DNA of 64,000 bases from CAYUZU01 sp964448675 (GCA_964448675.1 CAYUZU010000017.1:1-64000); one strand, 5' to 3'. Shown: positions 8,934 through 17,357, counted from the stretch's first letter. Notes: a model not told the origin generated them from the sequence alone. Program-made: numbers and translations.

Positions 8934-9440
8934 TCAATTGGTCCGGGGCATCCTGCGGTCACGGCTTTCACGCTGCTTGGGTTTTCGCCTTTCTTCGCCT
9001 TCGTCTTGGTTTGGGGCAGCTCGATCCGGCTGCGCAGGTGCGCGGCTTTCAAGCGCCGCCAGTTCTGACTTAGCCGCAGCAGCACCTGATGCACCAGGCA
9101 CACGCCGCTCTTGGTCTTCTTGAAGCGCTTGGCCGCATTCGTCCGCAGCCGTACGCCGGCGAACGGCGACTCGACCACGTTGCTTGTCCGCAGGTGCGAC
9201 CAGTGCTGCTCCGGGAACTGGTAGAACGTCAGACAACGATCCGAATCATCTTCCAGACACGCCGCCGCCCGGCCGTAGCCCGCCTGCCGATAGTCCGCGA
9301 TCAGCGCGGCCGCCAGCTTTCGCGCGGCTTGCTCACTGTCCGCCTGCCAGAGCGCCCGCAGCCGCTTGACCGCCTCGGCCTGTTCGGCCTGCGGCAGCTT
9401 GTCGACCACGTTCAGGGGTTGCCGCCCAACACGCGCACGG
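8934..9440 (-). mobile_element. IS256-type transposase remnant (C-terminal part)
   Basis: On the minus strand the frame carries NVVDKLPQAEQAEAVKRL, then LTFYQFPEQHWSHLRTSNVV, ESPFAGVRLRTNAAKRFKK and NWRRLKAAHL. These are conserved C-terminal blocks of IS256/Mutator-family DDE transposases, including the region of the catalytic Glu (VVES). The N-terminal two thirds, with both catalytic Asp residues, is missing: the frame runs into the toxin fragment at about 9436. No terminal inverted repeats were found, so this is a dead remnant. Confidence 0.8.
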
Positions 9441-9661
9441 TAGAGTACAATGGCGTTCGTGCGATTCCCGACGCAATTACGGAAAGCAGCGTTGTTGAGA
9501 TCAAGGATGCGAAACGCGTGTCGTTTACAGAGCAGCTCAGGACGATCGCAGGATGGGGTCGCGCCAATAATAAGCAGCCAATCCTCTACGTTTCGCATCG
9601 CGCCCAGACGATCTCCAAGAGAGTATATGAGCATTTCAGGGTGATACCGATTGAGTGCTAA
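9436..9661 (+). pseudogene. restriction-endonuclease-fold toxin tip, N-terminally truncated
   Basis: The frame reads VRAIPDAITESSVVEIKDAK followed by QLRTIAGWGRANNKQPILYV and ends at TAA 9659-9661. PD, a short spacer and VEIK is the signature of PD-(D/E)xK nucleases of the Tox-REase kind found at RHS tips. Everything upstream (RHS core, any Hint) has been replaced by the antisense transposase remnant, so the toxin has lost its start and delivery module. The following gene overlaps its stop and is the probable antidote. Confidence 0.65.
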
Positions 9662-10442
9662 GCCGCCCTCACGCAAGCGACCGTGGAATACACGCGACAT
9701 GCGCGTCGATGGGTACTTCATGCATCCGGATGACCTGCGCGCATACGTTGCCGAGGATATCTTCAGTTGGCCAGAGTGTTTGCGACCCGAAACGTATGGC
9801 TATGCTGAACGTCGAAGCAAGTCTGACAAGCGAGTCGATGACATAACAGGCTACCGGGCGTTCGTTCACGCGAACAGTGGGGGTTTCATGCTGCATGGTC
9901 GGGAGATTCTCGCAGATGTGTCCATTTTCGACAATATGCCGTCAGGAATCACCGCCTGGTGCAGCTTGCGCGTTGCCCGCGAGCATCCGGAGACGGTGCT
10001 GGATGTGCTCGCGTCACTTGCTCGTGGGAACGCCATGTATGGCTTTGCATGTGATACCGAAGAGCGCGAGGCGCGCAATCAATACATAGTGCGGTATGAG
10101 TTGGGGAAGTCGTACGGTTGGTTTGGTCGAGATTTCGAACGCTATGTCCCAGGCCTCTACTGGGCAAATTGGTTCTCGAAGCGATACGTCAAGCATATCG
10201 GCATCGATCCACTGCAGCTTCACGCTCAGCTTGGCGGCGAACTGCGGGCGGTGGATGACCGCGGTGACTTGCTGGTCTTGTTCGATAGCCCGTTCGCGTG
10301 GAAATCGCACTACGAGCACGTGGGCAACGTCATTCGCCGTACGGATCGAGTTTTCTCGCGCGATCAGGTCGAGCTCCCCCGGGTCCTCGGGGCCCGTGAG
10401 CACGACGAGTGGTCCGCGTGGGTGTTCCGCGAATGGCCATGA
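9651..10442 (+). CDS. candidate immunity protein for the REase-fold toxin
   Basis: A 263-residue soluble protein. The TTG at 9651 overlaps the toxin stop; ATG 9699 (MRVDGYFMHPDDL) is an alternative giving 247 residues. It has no membrane segment. Aromatic-rich blocks include SYGWFGRDFERYVPGLYWAN and DLLVLFDSPFAWKSHYEHVG. I do not recognise the family. Overlap with the nuclease-fold fragment and position in the array suggest it is an antidote that outlived its toxin. Confidence 0.6.
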   Translation: MSAKPPSRKRPWNTRDMRVDGYFMHPDDLRAYVAEDIFSWPECLRPETYGYAERRSKSDKRVDDITGYRAFVHANSGGFMLHGREILADVSIFDNMPSGITAWCSLRVAREHPETVLDVLASLARGNAMYGFACDTEEREARNQYIVRYELGKSYGWFGRDFERYVPGLYWANWFSKRYVKHIGIDPLQLHAQLGGELRAVDDRGDLLVLFDSPFAWKSHYEHVGNVIRRTDRVFSRDQVELPRVLGAREHDEWSAWVFREWP

Positions 10443-10478
10443 GTCAGGCGAGGGGCATTGTGTCCGCGGGAGCGAGCC

Positions 10479-10727
10479 ATGAAGGATACCAAAGAGCTGG
10501 TCCAGCAGTTCGCCGAGCATGTCATCCTTCAGAAGGAGGCCATCCGCGTAGGTGACACGCGAGCGGGCAATCGGCATGCGGACGCGTATATTCGCGCCTG
10601 GGAGGAGTTGCGGGCGTTGGGCCACCCGGGGCGTGAGGCGTAGGCGGTGCTGCTCGATGACCCGCGACCCGACGTGCGGGCCATGGCCGCGGCGCATCTG
10701 CTGCGCTATCCGCCCATCGACTCCTCA
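10479..10727 (+). pseudogene. DUF2019-like immunity gene with in-frame amber stop
   Basis: ATG 10479 opens MKDTKELVQQFAEHVILQKE, AIRVGDTRAGNRHADAY and ELRALGHPGREA, then TAG at 10641-10643. The same frame continues AVLLDDPRPDVRAMAAAHLL RY. The two halves together give the helical, HEAT-like pattern of DUF2019 proteins, which occur as RHS/T6SS antidotes. A single base change, for example from CAG or TTG to TAG, explains the break. The 3' end is lost after about base 10727. No cognate toxin is visible upstream. Confidence 0.6.
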
Positions 10728-11157
10728 GCTCAGGGTAAAGGGGCCGACGGGCGGACTCAATGCCTCAGCTTAACACCTGTCCAACTGAGGAGGGGCACGC
10801 AATACGTCGCTCTTCTCAGTCCCTTTCCCGATTCCACGTACCCACAAAAGCGCCACACGCCGCCAATACCCAGCAATCCCCTCCCCGCCTCAGCTTGGGC
10901 ACATTTGCGCGGCTAACCTCCCCTCCAGGCACACGACGCAACACCGTGAACCCACCGTGCGCATGGCGAGCGCGGCGCCTGCGGCCAGTGCCGCGCGCCT
11001 TCTGACCGGCTTGCATTGCAGCCGTGTAACGCCGGCGCGGGAAGAGTCTCATTTAGCCCCCCCAAAATCATGAGACTCTTGAGACTCTTGATGGCCGCTG
11101 GAGCGATGCCTGCCGTTCGGATTCCGAGCCGTCGGCGCCAGCCGCCGGTCCGAGAGC
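10728..11157 (+). other. non-coding interval between cassettes
   Basis: No supportable gene was found. Codon structure is lost after the DUF2019 remnant. The only clear structure is the inverted repeat at 11042-11080, reported separately. Confidence 0.5.
11042..11080. repeat. perfect 11-bp inverted repeat plus tandem GAGACTCTT
   Basis: AAGAGTCTCAT at 11042-11052 pairs exactly with ATGAGACTCTT at 11070-11080 across a 17-base loop rich in C and A. The right arm continues as a tandem repeat, GAGACTCTT twice, to about 11089. It has the shape of a hairpin, but the stem is not GC-rich and no T-run follows. It could be a terminator of the upstream cassette, a protein site or a mobile-element scar. 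Confidence 0.6.
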
Positions 11158-13446
11158 TTGCGCCCAGGGCTCTGTTTCGGCCCATGCAGAGTCCGGCCAA
11201 TGCATCACTGGCGAGACGCCAGTGCCACAAGGGCAAAGCAGATCGTGCCGGACGCGAACGTGCCGCTGGCGCGGTCGATGGACGAGCTCGGCAACTGGGT
11301 CGGGGATCCGGCCGACCCGACGGAGCCCGGGCTCGCGCGGCGGGACGATTTCGACGGCAGCGGGTTCAGTCCGCCGGACGCGTGGGTCGATGGCTGGCAC
11401 GCGGTCAACTCTGCCAACCAGATCACCGAAACCACCACCGACGACGGCAGCGGGCCGGTCACCACCGCCTACGTCCACGATGCGGCCGGCAATCTCATCT
11501 TCGATGGCCGGCTGCTGTACCTCTACGACGGGTGCAATCGGCTGGTGCAGGTGAACGAGGCCGGCGGGCTGACGGTCGCGGATTTCGCCGGGGCGGGGTA
11601 CTTCGAAGAGATCGAGACGGCGCCGGTCGGGCCGGTGCTGGCACGGTTCGTCTACGACGGGCTGGGCCGGCTGATCCGCACCGAACGGTGGGACACCTAC
11701 CAGAACTACGAGTCTGAAGCGTTTTATTACGACGGGGTGCGGCGGCTGGTCGAGGTCGATGCGGCCGACGCGAATGCGCCGGTGCTGCGGGAGTACGTCT
11801 GGGGGCCGGATTACGTCGACGAGGCGGTTTGTCAGTTCGCCGACGAGGACGGCAACCCGGCGACGCCGGCCACGGTGCATTTCTACCTTCAGGACGGCAA
11901 CTACAACGTGGTGGCGCTGGTCGACGCGGCCGGCGGGCTTGCGGCGCAGTACGCCTACGAGCCGTACGGCCTGCTGGTGGTGGTCGATCTCGACCCCAAT
12001 GCGCCGGTGAACCGGCTGGGCCACCAGGGGCTGTTCTTTGAGCGGTTTTACGGCCCGTTCGGCGGCCCGCCCGCCCCGCCGCTCTCGGCGCCCGCCTTGG
12101 TCGCGGCCGACCCCGCGGCCGGCGTCCCGGCCGGCCTGTACCACAACCGCAACCGCTGGTACAGCCCCGACTTGGGGCGCTTCGTCCAACGCGACATGAA
12201 CGAGAGTGCCCTGCCGATCCTCGCCGTCCTGGCGATGAACGGCGCGGCGCTGGATGCATTCCTCTCCGGCTTCGAACCGGTCGGCCACTACGGCGACGGG
12301 TTGAACCTGTATCTCTACGCCGGCGCCAACCCGCTCACGCGCCGGGATGCACTGGGCCTCAGCTGGGGGTACGACGACGAGATCGATGACTTGATTGCCG
12401 ATCGGAATGGCAACGCACTTGCGGCCGTCGGGATCATCCATGAGGGCGCGAAGTTCGCCGCGTTGGGCATGGGCGCGGCACTCAAGGTGGCGGCCGCATT
12501 GTTGCCGGGTGCGGGGTTGATTGACCTCTACGGTTCCGGCAGCGCGATACTCTCCGGCGACGCGGGCTTCTGGGATTACGTGGCCGTTGTCGGGGTGGCC
12601 TCGCCGGCCGTGTACAAAGCCCTGAAGTGGGGCGGGAAGATGTTCAAGGCAAGCCGGTTCGGCGGCAAGTTGCGGTCGAGTTTCGCCCGTTGGTTCGGCC
12701 GCGGCGGGCCGTGCAACTGCTTTGTCGCCGGGACGTTGATCGAGACCCCGAACGGGCCCGTCCCGATCGAGAGCATCGAACAGGGCGATATCGTCTTCAC
12801 GCGAGCGCAGGAGGAGCCGTCCGCGCCGATCGTGTGTGGTGAGGTGACGCGAGTGTTTCGGAACGTGACGTCCCTGATCATGTGGGTAACGATGGCGAGC
12901 GGTCAGGTGCTGGGAATGACGCCGACGCACCGCGTCTGGACGGTCGAACAGGAGTGGATGTACGCGGGCGCGCTGGTGGCGGGCGACACGTTCACCACGA
13001 TCGACGGTGAAATTGCGGCGGTAGAGTCGGTCGCACTCGACTGGACCACCACGGAGACGTACAATTTCGAGGTCGACGGTACGTTCACGTACTTCGCCGA
13101 CCGGGTGTGGGTGCATAACGACAGCTGTGATCTTGTCCAACACCTGCACCATGTGCTGCCGAAGTTCCTGAAGGGTGCGGAAGATGGCATCAGGGTGCCG
13201 GTGACTGCCGGCGACCATGTTGGGAAAGGTGGGTATCACTCCGGCCTGATTATGGCATTGACGGACGCTGGCATTCGGCGTGGTACGGGCACATGGAAGA
13301 AATATCTCGAGCTGTACCCAGACAAACTCACCGATGCGTACGGCGTGCTCATGAACTACACTCGGGCGTATGACGCGAAGCATGGGACGAATCTGGTTTC
13401 GAGTATATGGGAACAAGTTACAATCCAAATGAGAAACTGGCACTGA
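11158..13446 (+). CDS. longest RHS core / Hint / HNH-like toxin cassette, 5' truncated
   Basis: The longest RHS fragment in the window; recognisable RHS sequence begins near 11240 (ELGNWVGDP). The listed TTG start is not supported by a ribosome site. Several YD-type repeats (VHDAAGNLIFDGRLLYLYDG, FVYDGLGRL, FYYDGVRRL) lead to the core end NPLTRRDALGL. A hydrophobic region (about residues 430-480) precedes a Hint domain from Cys521 (CNCFVAGT) to His653-Asn654. The payload, 655-762, starts CDLVQHLHHVLPKFLKG, an HNH/Endo VII-type motif, and has GYHSGLIMAL downstream. Compared with full RHS proteins of well over 1,000 residues, the N-terminal export/encapsulation part is absent. Its stop is two bases before the next gene. 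Confidence 0.8.
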   Translation: MRPGLCFGPCRVRPMHHWRDASATRAKQIVPDANVPLARSMDELGNWVGDPADPTEPGLARRDDFDGSGFSPPDAWVDGWHAVNSANQITETTTDDGSGPVTTAYVHDAAGNLIFDGRLLYLYDGCNRLVQVNEAGGLTVADFAGAGYFEEIETAPVGPVLARFVYDGLGRLIRTERWDTYQNYESEAFYYDGVRRLVEVDAADANAPVLREYVWGPDYVDEAVCQFADEDGNPATPATVHFYLQDGNYNVVALVDAAGGLAAQYAYEPYGLLVVVDLDPNAPVNRLGHQGLFFERFYGPFGGPPAPPLSAPALVAADPAAGVPAGLYHNRNRWYSPDLGRFVQRDMNESALPILAVLAMNGAALDAFLSGFEPVGHYGDGLNLYLYAGANPLTRRDALGLSWGYDDEIDDLIADRNGNALAAVGIIHEGAKFAALGMGAALKVAAALLPGAGLIDLYGSGSAILSGDAGFWDYVAVVGVASPAVYKALKWGGKMFKASRFGGKLRSSFARWFGRGGPCNCFVAGTLIETPNGPVPIESIEQGDIVFTRAQEEPSAPIVCGEVTRVFRNVTSLIMWVTMASGQVLGMTPTHRVWTVEQEWMYAGALVAGDTFTTIDGEIAAVESVALDWTTTETYNFEVDGTFTYFADRVWVHNDSCDLVQHLHHVLPKFLKGAEDGIRVPVTAGDHVGKGGYHSGLIMALTDAGIRRGTGTWKKYLELYPDKLTDAYGVLMNYTRAYDAKHGTNLVSSIWEQVTIQMRNWH

Positions 13447-13448
13447 CG

Positions 13449-14228
13449 ATGTTCTACATGCCCCAGGAACTGCGTGACGACCTATTCGTGCTGCCCGACC
13501 CGCTGTGGCATCGGGATGTAGTGGGGCAGTCATTCTGCCGCACGTGCGAGCGGGTGCTACCCGGCACTTTCCCACGTTCGATTGACGCGCGGCTCACACA
13601 AGTCCCTGCTGACACCGTCGTAAGCGGTGTTTTTCCGCTGGGCGTAGGCGTGGCCCATGTCGAACTGCTGCGCGTCTTGCGTCCTTATATGGATGAGTTC
13701 GCGTTCGGCCGCTGTCTCGACCGCGACGGCACCGTCCTGCCGGACTACGGCACGTTCTACACGCCGGACATAGTTATTGAGCGGACGGACGAGGGAGAGT
13801 ACCATGAGTGTCCGGATTGCGGCTCGATTCGAACCGCAACACGGGACTACGGATTCCTAACCGAAGATGCAATCAAGGGACGGCGGGTGCTGCAGCCGTA
13901 TGCGACGACGCTGCTGATCGCCGAGGAACTCGTGCCTCTGTTGGATCGCAGCAAGCTGCCGCCGTTCGAGCTGATTCCGTATCCGGTGCGGCCGCCGTTG
14001 CCGCCGGACTACCGCTCGCCGTATGAGCGGGCGACCGAGCTGCTGAAGGCAGCGTTCGGCGGCGACCTGCGTGCCGCGCACGCGGCGGTGGAGCAGGAGG
14101 CTCGTCGCATTCGGATGCCGGAGGGCAACCACGAGATGGGCATCATCTTGCAGGGCATGGAGCTGATTGTGTCCGGCCACGTGACCTGCGGAATGATGCG
14201 CGTGTCGAGCATCCGCGTTCCGGAATAG
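13449..14228 (+). CDS. double-CxxC candidate immunity protein
   Basis: Starting at ATG 13449, two bases after the toxin stop, this 259-residue protein contains CRTCERVLPG and, about 100 residues on, HECPDCGSI, a pair of knuckles suggesting a bound zinc. This resembles the double-CxxCG antidotes described in myxobacterial Sit-type toxin systems. A start at 13407 would overlap the toxin by 40 bases and is less likely. No membrane segments are seen. Antidote function against the HHVLPKF nuclease is inferred from position. Confidence 0.6.
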   Translation: MFYMPQELRDDLFVLPDPLWHRDVVGQSFCRTCERVLPGTFPRSIDARLTQVPADTVVSGVFPLGVGVAHVELLRVLRPYMDEFAFGRCLDRDGTVLPDYGTFYTPDIVIERTDEGEYHECPDCGSIRTATRDYGFLTEDAIKGRRVLQPYATTLLIAEELVPLLDRSKLPPFELIPYPVRPPLPPDYRSPYERATELLKAAFGGDLRAAHAAVEQEARRIRMPEGNHEMGIILQGMELIVSGHVTCGMMRVSSIRVPE

Positions 14229-14492
14229 GTTCTCCCAGACGGCAGGATTGACTGCATGCTCCAACGAAAGCCACACGGCGAGAGCGACTGCCCCTGGGTC
14301 CACTGTTCGCGGCGCGTCGCGGCGTAGAACATGACGACCGACGACGTGACTGAGCGCCTGGGCATACCCCCAGATGGCGGGACTGCCGGGCAGCGCGACG
14401 TTGAGCCTGCAAGAACACCAGGATCCCGGCGGAGTTTCTCTGACTTACCGCGTGACACCGCATCAGCAAACCGTACGGCGTCCGGGCGCTGG

Positions 14493-14725
14493 GCAACCCT
14501 GCCAACCAGATCACCGAGACGGTGACCGACGACGGCGGCGGGCCGGTCACGGCGGCGTACGTCCATGATGCTGCGGGGAATCTCGTTTTCGATGGCCGGC
14601 TGCTGTACCTCTACGACGGGTGCAATCGGCTGACGGACGATGAGCGTCGTCTGTTCGATGCCGCCCGTGAACGGTACTGGAAGCGGCAATGGGACGAGGG
14701 CCGCTTCCGAGACTTACCGGAGTAG
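14493..14725 (+). pseudogene. RHS-core scrap fused to a toxin C-terminal tail
   Basis: One frame runs from RHS sequence (ANQITETVTDD, VHDAAGNLVFDGRLLYLYDG, CNRL) directly into TDDERRLFDAARERYWKRQW and DEGRFRDLPE, stopping at TAG 14723-14725. The rest of the RHS core and nearly all of the toxin have been removed by an in-frame deletion. The same tail stands alone at 2229-2327. Bases 14229-14492 upstream hold nothing I recognise. Confidence 0.65.
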
Positions 14726-14731
14726 TCCCAT

Positions 14732-15274
14732 ATGTCCATTTACGATGTGCTGGCAACGCGGCGCGACGAGTTCATTGGCTATCGAGCGCCGGTCGAGGAC
14801 GTGCAACGCCTGGAAGCAGTTCTGGCGGGTCACGATGCGGAGGCACTGATACGTGCGTACCGGGAGTTGGACATCTGCGGCATGGGCTTGGCGTTCGTGA
14901 TTGCGGATCGCACGGCGCTGGCACCCGGGCCAGATTTCGGCGAGGTCGACGACGACTGGATCGCGCAGCAAGAGCACTGCTTCTACTGGACACCGCCTCG
15001 CTTCATCCTTCGCGACCTAGCTTCCCTTCCTGTAAGTCGGGCTGCCTTGGCAGGGGGCCACCTCAAGGTCGGGGTGTGTGCCTACGGCGGTGATCCCTAC
15101 GTCGTGCGTGTCAGCGAGTTGGCACAGCCGCAGCAGGCTTTGTGGCGGATATACTGGCCGCGCGTTGACCCGGAGGGAGACGTGCCAGTGCCACCGGAAG
15201 CCCTGACTTTGGTGTGTCCCTCTCTGGCGGACGTGGTCCGGGTTGCGCTCTTCGAGGAACCCTATCTGGAGTAA
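14732..15274 (+). CDS. SUKH-like immunity protein (paralogue of 4134 and 2334)
   Basis: A 180-residue protein, MSIYDVLATRRDEFIGYRAP at the N-terminus, with LAPGPDFGEVDDDW, FYWTPPRFILRDLASLP and AYGGDPYVVRVSEL. It aligns over its full length with the copies at 4134 and 2334. It follows the truncated LFDAAR-type toxin tail by six bases, repeating the arrangement at 2229-2874, which links this immunity family to that toxin family. It appears intact and may persist to protect against toxin from neighbours. Confidence 0.7.
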   Translation: MSIYDVLATRRDEFIGYRAPVEDVQRLEAVLAGHDAEALIRAYRELDICGMGLAFVIADRTALAPGPDFGEVDDDWIAQQEHCFYWTPPRFILRDLASLPVSRAALAGGHLKVGVCAYGGDPYVVRVSELAQPQQALWRIYWPRVDPEGDVPVPPEALTLVCPSLADVVRVALFEEPYLE

Positions 15275-15319
15275 CCGCGGCTCAACCGACCGCACCCGAT
15301 TTCCAGCGCAAGCTGCGCC

Positions 15320-15568
15320 TACTCGCGGCGCGAGGACTCGCGCGGCAACGTCTTCCATTATGCCTACGACGAGCGTGGCCGGCTGACGGACACGTGGGTC
15401 GAGGACTGCACGTTTTTCTATGACACGACGAGCTGGACGCCGGCCGTCCGGGTGCATCACGTCGCGTACGGCTACACCGACGATGGGCTGCTGTCGCTGG
15501 TGACGGCCTACTCGCAAGTTGGCGGTGTCGAGCAGATTGTGGCGCAATGGGGATGGCGGAGGCGTTGA
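15320..15568 (+). pseudogene. RHS repeat scrap from a more N-terminal part of the gene
   Basis: The frame reads YSRREDSRGNVFHYAYDERG, RLTDTWVEDCTFFYDTTSW and AYGYTDDGLLSLVTAYS, ending at TGA 15566-15568. YAYDERGRLT is a classic YD repeat. This part of the RHS gene is not present in the other fragments. It overlaps, in another frame, the toxin tail that follows, so the join is not productive. Confidence 0.65.
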
Positions 15569-15750
15569 GTATCGACAACGAGTTTCTAAGAGACATAGCC
15601 ATCACGACCGTCAAGCTGAAGCGAGGCGACAGGATCTCGTTGATGGATGAGGTATTCGTGTACTATGACATGTACATGCTCACGCAGGATCCGTATTCCG
15701 CGGCGTGGGGCTGGATGGAATGGGGCAAAGACGTGGGCCTACACGATTAG
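15547..15750 (+). pseudogene. isolated C-terminal tail of an RHS toxin (family A)
   Basis: The 67-residue frame from 15547 contains EFLRDIAITTVKLKRGD, RISLMDEVFVYYDMYMLTQD and SAAWGWMEWGKDVG. It is homologous to the last 60 residues of the nuclease toxin at 4677-5822. The nuclease body with its HH motif is missing. An AGGAG just before the next start and a homologous immunity gene nine bases on keep the toxin-tail/antidote order. Confidence 0.6.
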
Positions 15751-15759
15751 GAGATTGGC

Positions 15760-16545
15760 GTGGTGCCGTTGACACCGCCATTCGATCCGAATCTGCTGCC
15801 GTTGATCGGGCGGCAGGCGGCGGAGCACAACTGGCTTGACGTGGACGACACGGTCGCATGGCTTCTGGAACTCAACAACGTGGACGCGATGGCGGCGGCG
15901 GTTCGCACGGCGTGGCGGCGCTGCTCGCTGCCACTACGGGAGTGGGCCGACAGCATCCTCGCCGTCGAGGCGTTTACGGACGATCGCCTATCGGTGCTTG
16001 GCTTGGCGGTAACGGTGCAAGATGCGCGCGCGTGGAACGAGGCGCCGCGGGACGCTACCGCACCCGCCAGCGAACAGGGTGAGGCGCCGGCGCGGGTGGT
16101 CGTGCAGCAGGCACCGCTACCGCCGGCCGCGCTGGCGGAACTGAAGCACCAGTGGGGTGAGGCCGTGCCGGCCGTGCTGTGGGAAGTGGTAGCCGCGGCG
16201 CCGGGGCTCCGCCTGAACGAGACCGGCGACTTGGCGCAGACGGTGTACTTCCGACAGCCGCTGCGCCACGTGCGGCACTGGTTGACGCCGCGGCCGCCGC
16301 CGAACGCCACCTTCTACGACGATCCGTTCGCGGAGTTGCGGGAAGAGCTGGAGCTGTACTTGATGGAGGTGGCGGGTGACGGGCTAGCGAATCAGTTCCT
16401 GCTGGGCGGCGACGGCGGCCTGCATTTCTTCGACTACGCGGAGCCGGCGTTTCGCACGTGTCGCGTGAGCATCGAGGCGTTGGTGGAGACCTACTTTGAG
16501 TGGCCGGAATGCGTGCTTGACAATGCGTTTCTGGGGATGGGGTAA
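15760..16545 (+). CDS. candidate immunity protein, family A (short form)
   Basis: A 261-residue soluble protein with a GTG start preceded by AGGAG. It shares with the 413-residue protein at 5827 the blocks W..CSLPLREWADSI, VVVQQAPLPPAALAELKHQW and VVAAAPGLRL, but ends where the longer homologue continues for another 150 residues. Both follow the same toxin tail. It also carries an FLLGGDGGLHFFDYAEP segment. No family name is offered; the antidote role rests on the conserved pairing. Confidence 0.6.
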   Translation: MVPLTPPFDPNLLPLIGRQAAEHNWLDVDDTVAWLLELNNVDAMAAAVRTAWRRCSLPLREWADSILAVEAFTDDRLSVLGLAVTVQDARAWNEAPRDATAPASEQGEAPARVVVQQAPLPPAALAELKHQWGEAVPAVLWEVVAAAPGLRLNETGDLAQTVYFRQPLRHVRHWLTPRPPPNATFYDDPFAELREELELYLMEVAGDGLANQFLLGGDGGLHFFDYAEPAFRTCRVSIEALVETYFEWPECVLDNAFLGMG

Positions 16546-16628
16546 AGGCGTGTGGTTTGATGCAGATGGGTTCCCAGATTTTGGCCGGCACGTGACGCAA
16601 GATGTTCCGATAACGCCTAGCCGACCGC

Positions 16629-17357
16629 TTGTGCAATTGCTTCGTGGGCGGGACGGAGATCGCGACGCCAGCCGGACCAGTACCCATTGAATCCATCGAA
16701 CCCGGCGATGAAGTGATTACGCTCGATCAGTTGCACCCAGAATCAGCGCCGACGACGGGCAGGGTAACACGGATCTTCCGGCGGGTGGCGCCGGTGGTTC
16801 TGTGGCTGACGCTGTCCAACGGGCAGGTAATGGGCACAACACCGGGGCACCGAGTTTGGAGATACGAGAACGGTTGGGGCTGGGCCGGTGCATTGAAGCA
16901 GACCGACGCACTAATGGACCCGAACGGTGAGCCGGTCGAAGCGGTGGATGTTCTTGTCGACCTTACGCCGACAGTGGTTTACAATCTGGAGGTCGACGGC
17001 ACCTTCACGTACTTCGCGCAAGGCGTGTGGGTGCACAATAACAGCTGTCGCATCAACAGCTTCTCAATCTGGGACTGGAAGGGTTACCCGGCGGGAGTGC
17101 GAAAGCCAGCGGGGCCGTTTGTCTTGATTGAGGGGGCGCACTACGACACCGCCCGAGCTGCCGCAAACAGAGCAACTGATGCTTATCGTCGTGCGAAAGG
17201 AGGGTATACAGGCAAGCAAGTGCATCACGTTCACCCAGTTAAGTTCGGTGGCGATCCCAGTGACTGGAACAATCTGGAAGCCGTTGATCTTGGAACGCAC
17301 ACCGAACTAAACAACTTCTGGAGGCGTGTGCAGAGCAACGTTGAAGGGAGGCAATAA
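16629..17357 (+). CDS. orphan Hint domain + HNH-type toxin
   Basis: The frame begins at a TTG three codons before the Hint active-site Cys4 (CNCFVGGT) and keeps a full Hint domain to His136-Asn137 (GVWVHNNSC). The payload of about 105 residues contains GKQVHHVHPVKFGGDPSDWN, NLEAVDLGTHTELNNFW: HHxxPxxFGG, N and a late H are the HNH/Endo VII metal and catalytic set. The RHS core is absent; RHS sequence is not seen in the 80 bases before it. The Hint C-half is almost identical to that at 3053-3256, but the payload is different. The SMI1-type gene follows after three bases. Confidence 0.75.
   Translation: MCNCFVGGTEIATPAGPVPIESIEPGDEVITLDQLHPESAPTTGRVTRIFRRVAPVVLWLTLSNGQVMGTTPGHRVWRYENGWGWAGALKQTDALMDPNGEPVEAVDVLVDLTPTVVYNLEVDGTFTYFAQGVWVHNNSCRINSFSIWDWKGYPAGVRKPAGPFVLIEGAHYDTARAAANRATDAYRRAKGGYTGKQVHHVHPVKFGGDPSDWNNLEAVDLGTHTELNNFWRRVQSNVEGRQ

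Noticed and set aside
11068..13575. 835-residue open frame antisense to the large RHS cassette
   Set aside because: It mirrors RHS, Hint and toxin codons in a GC-rich region; its sequence has no domain features, while the + strand has clear ones.
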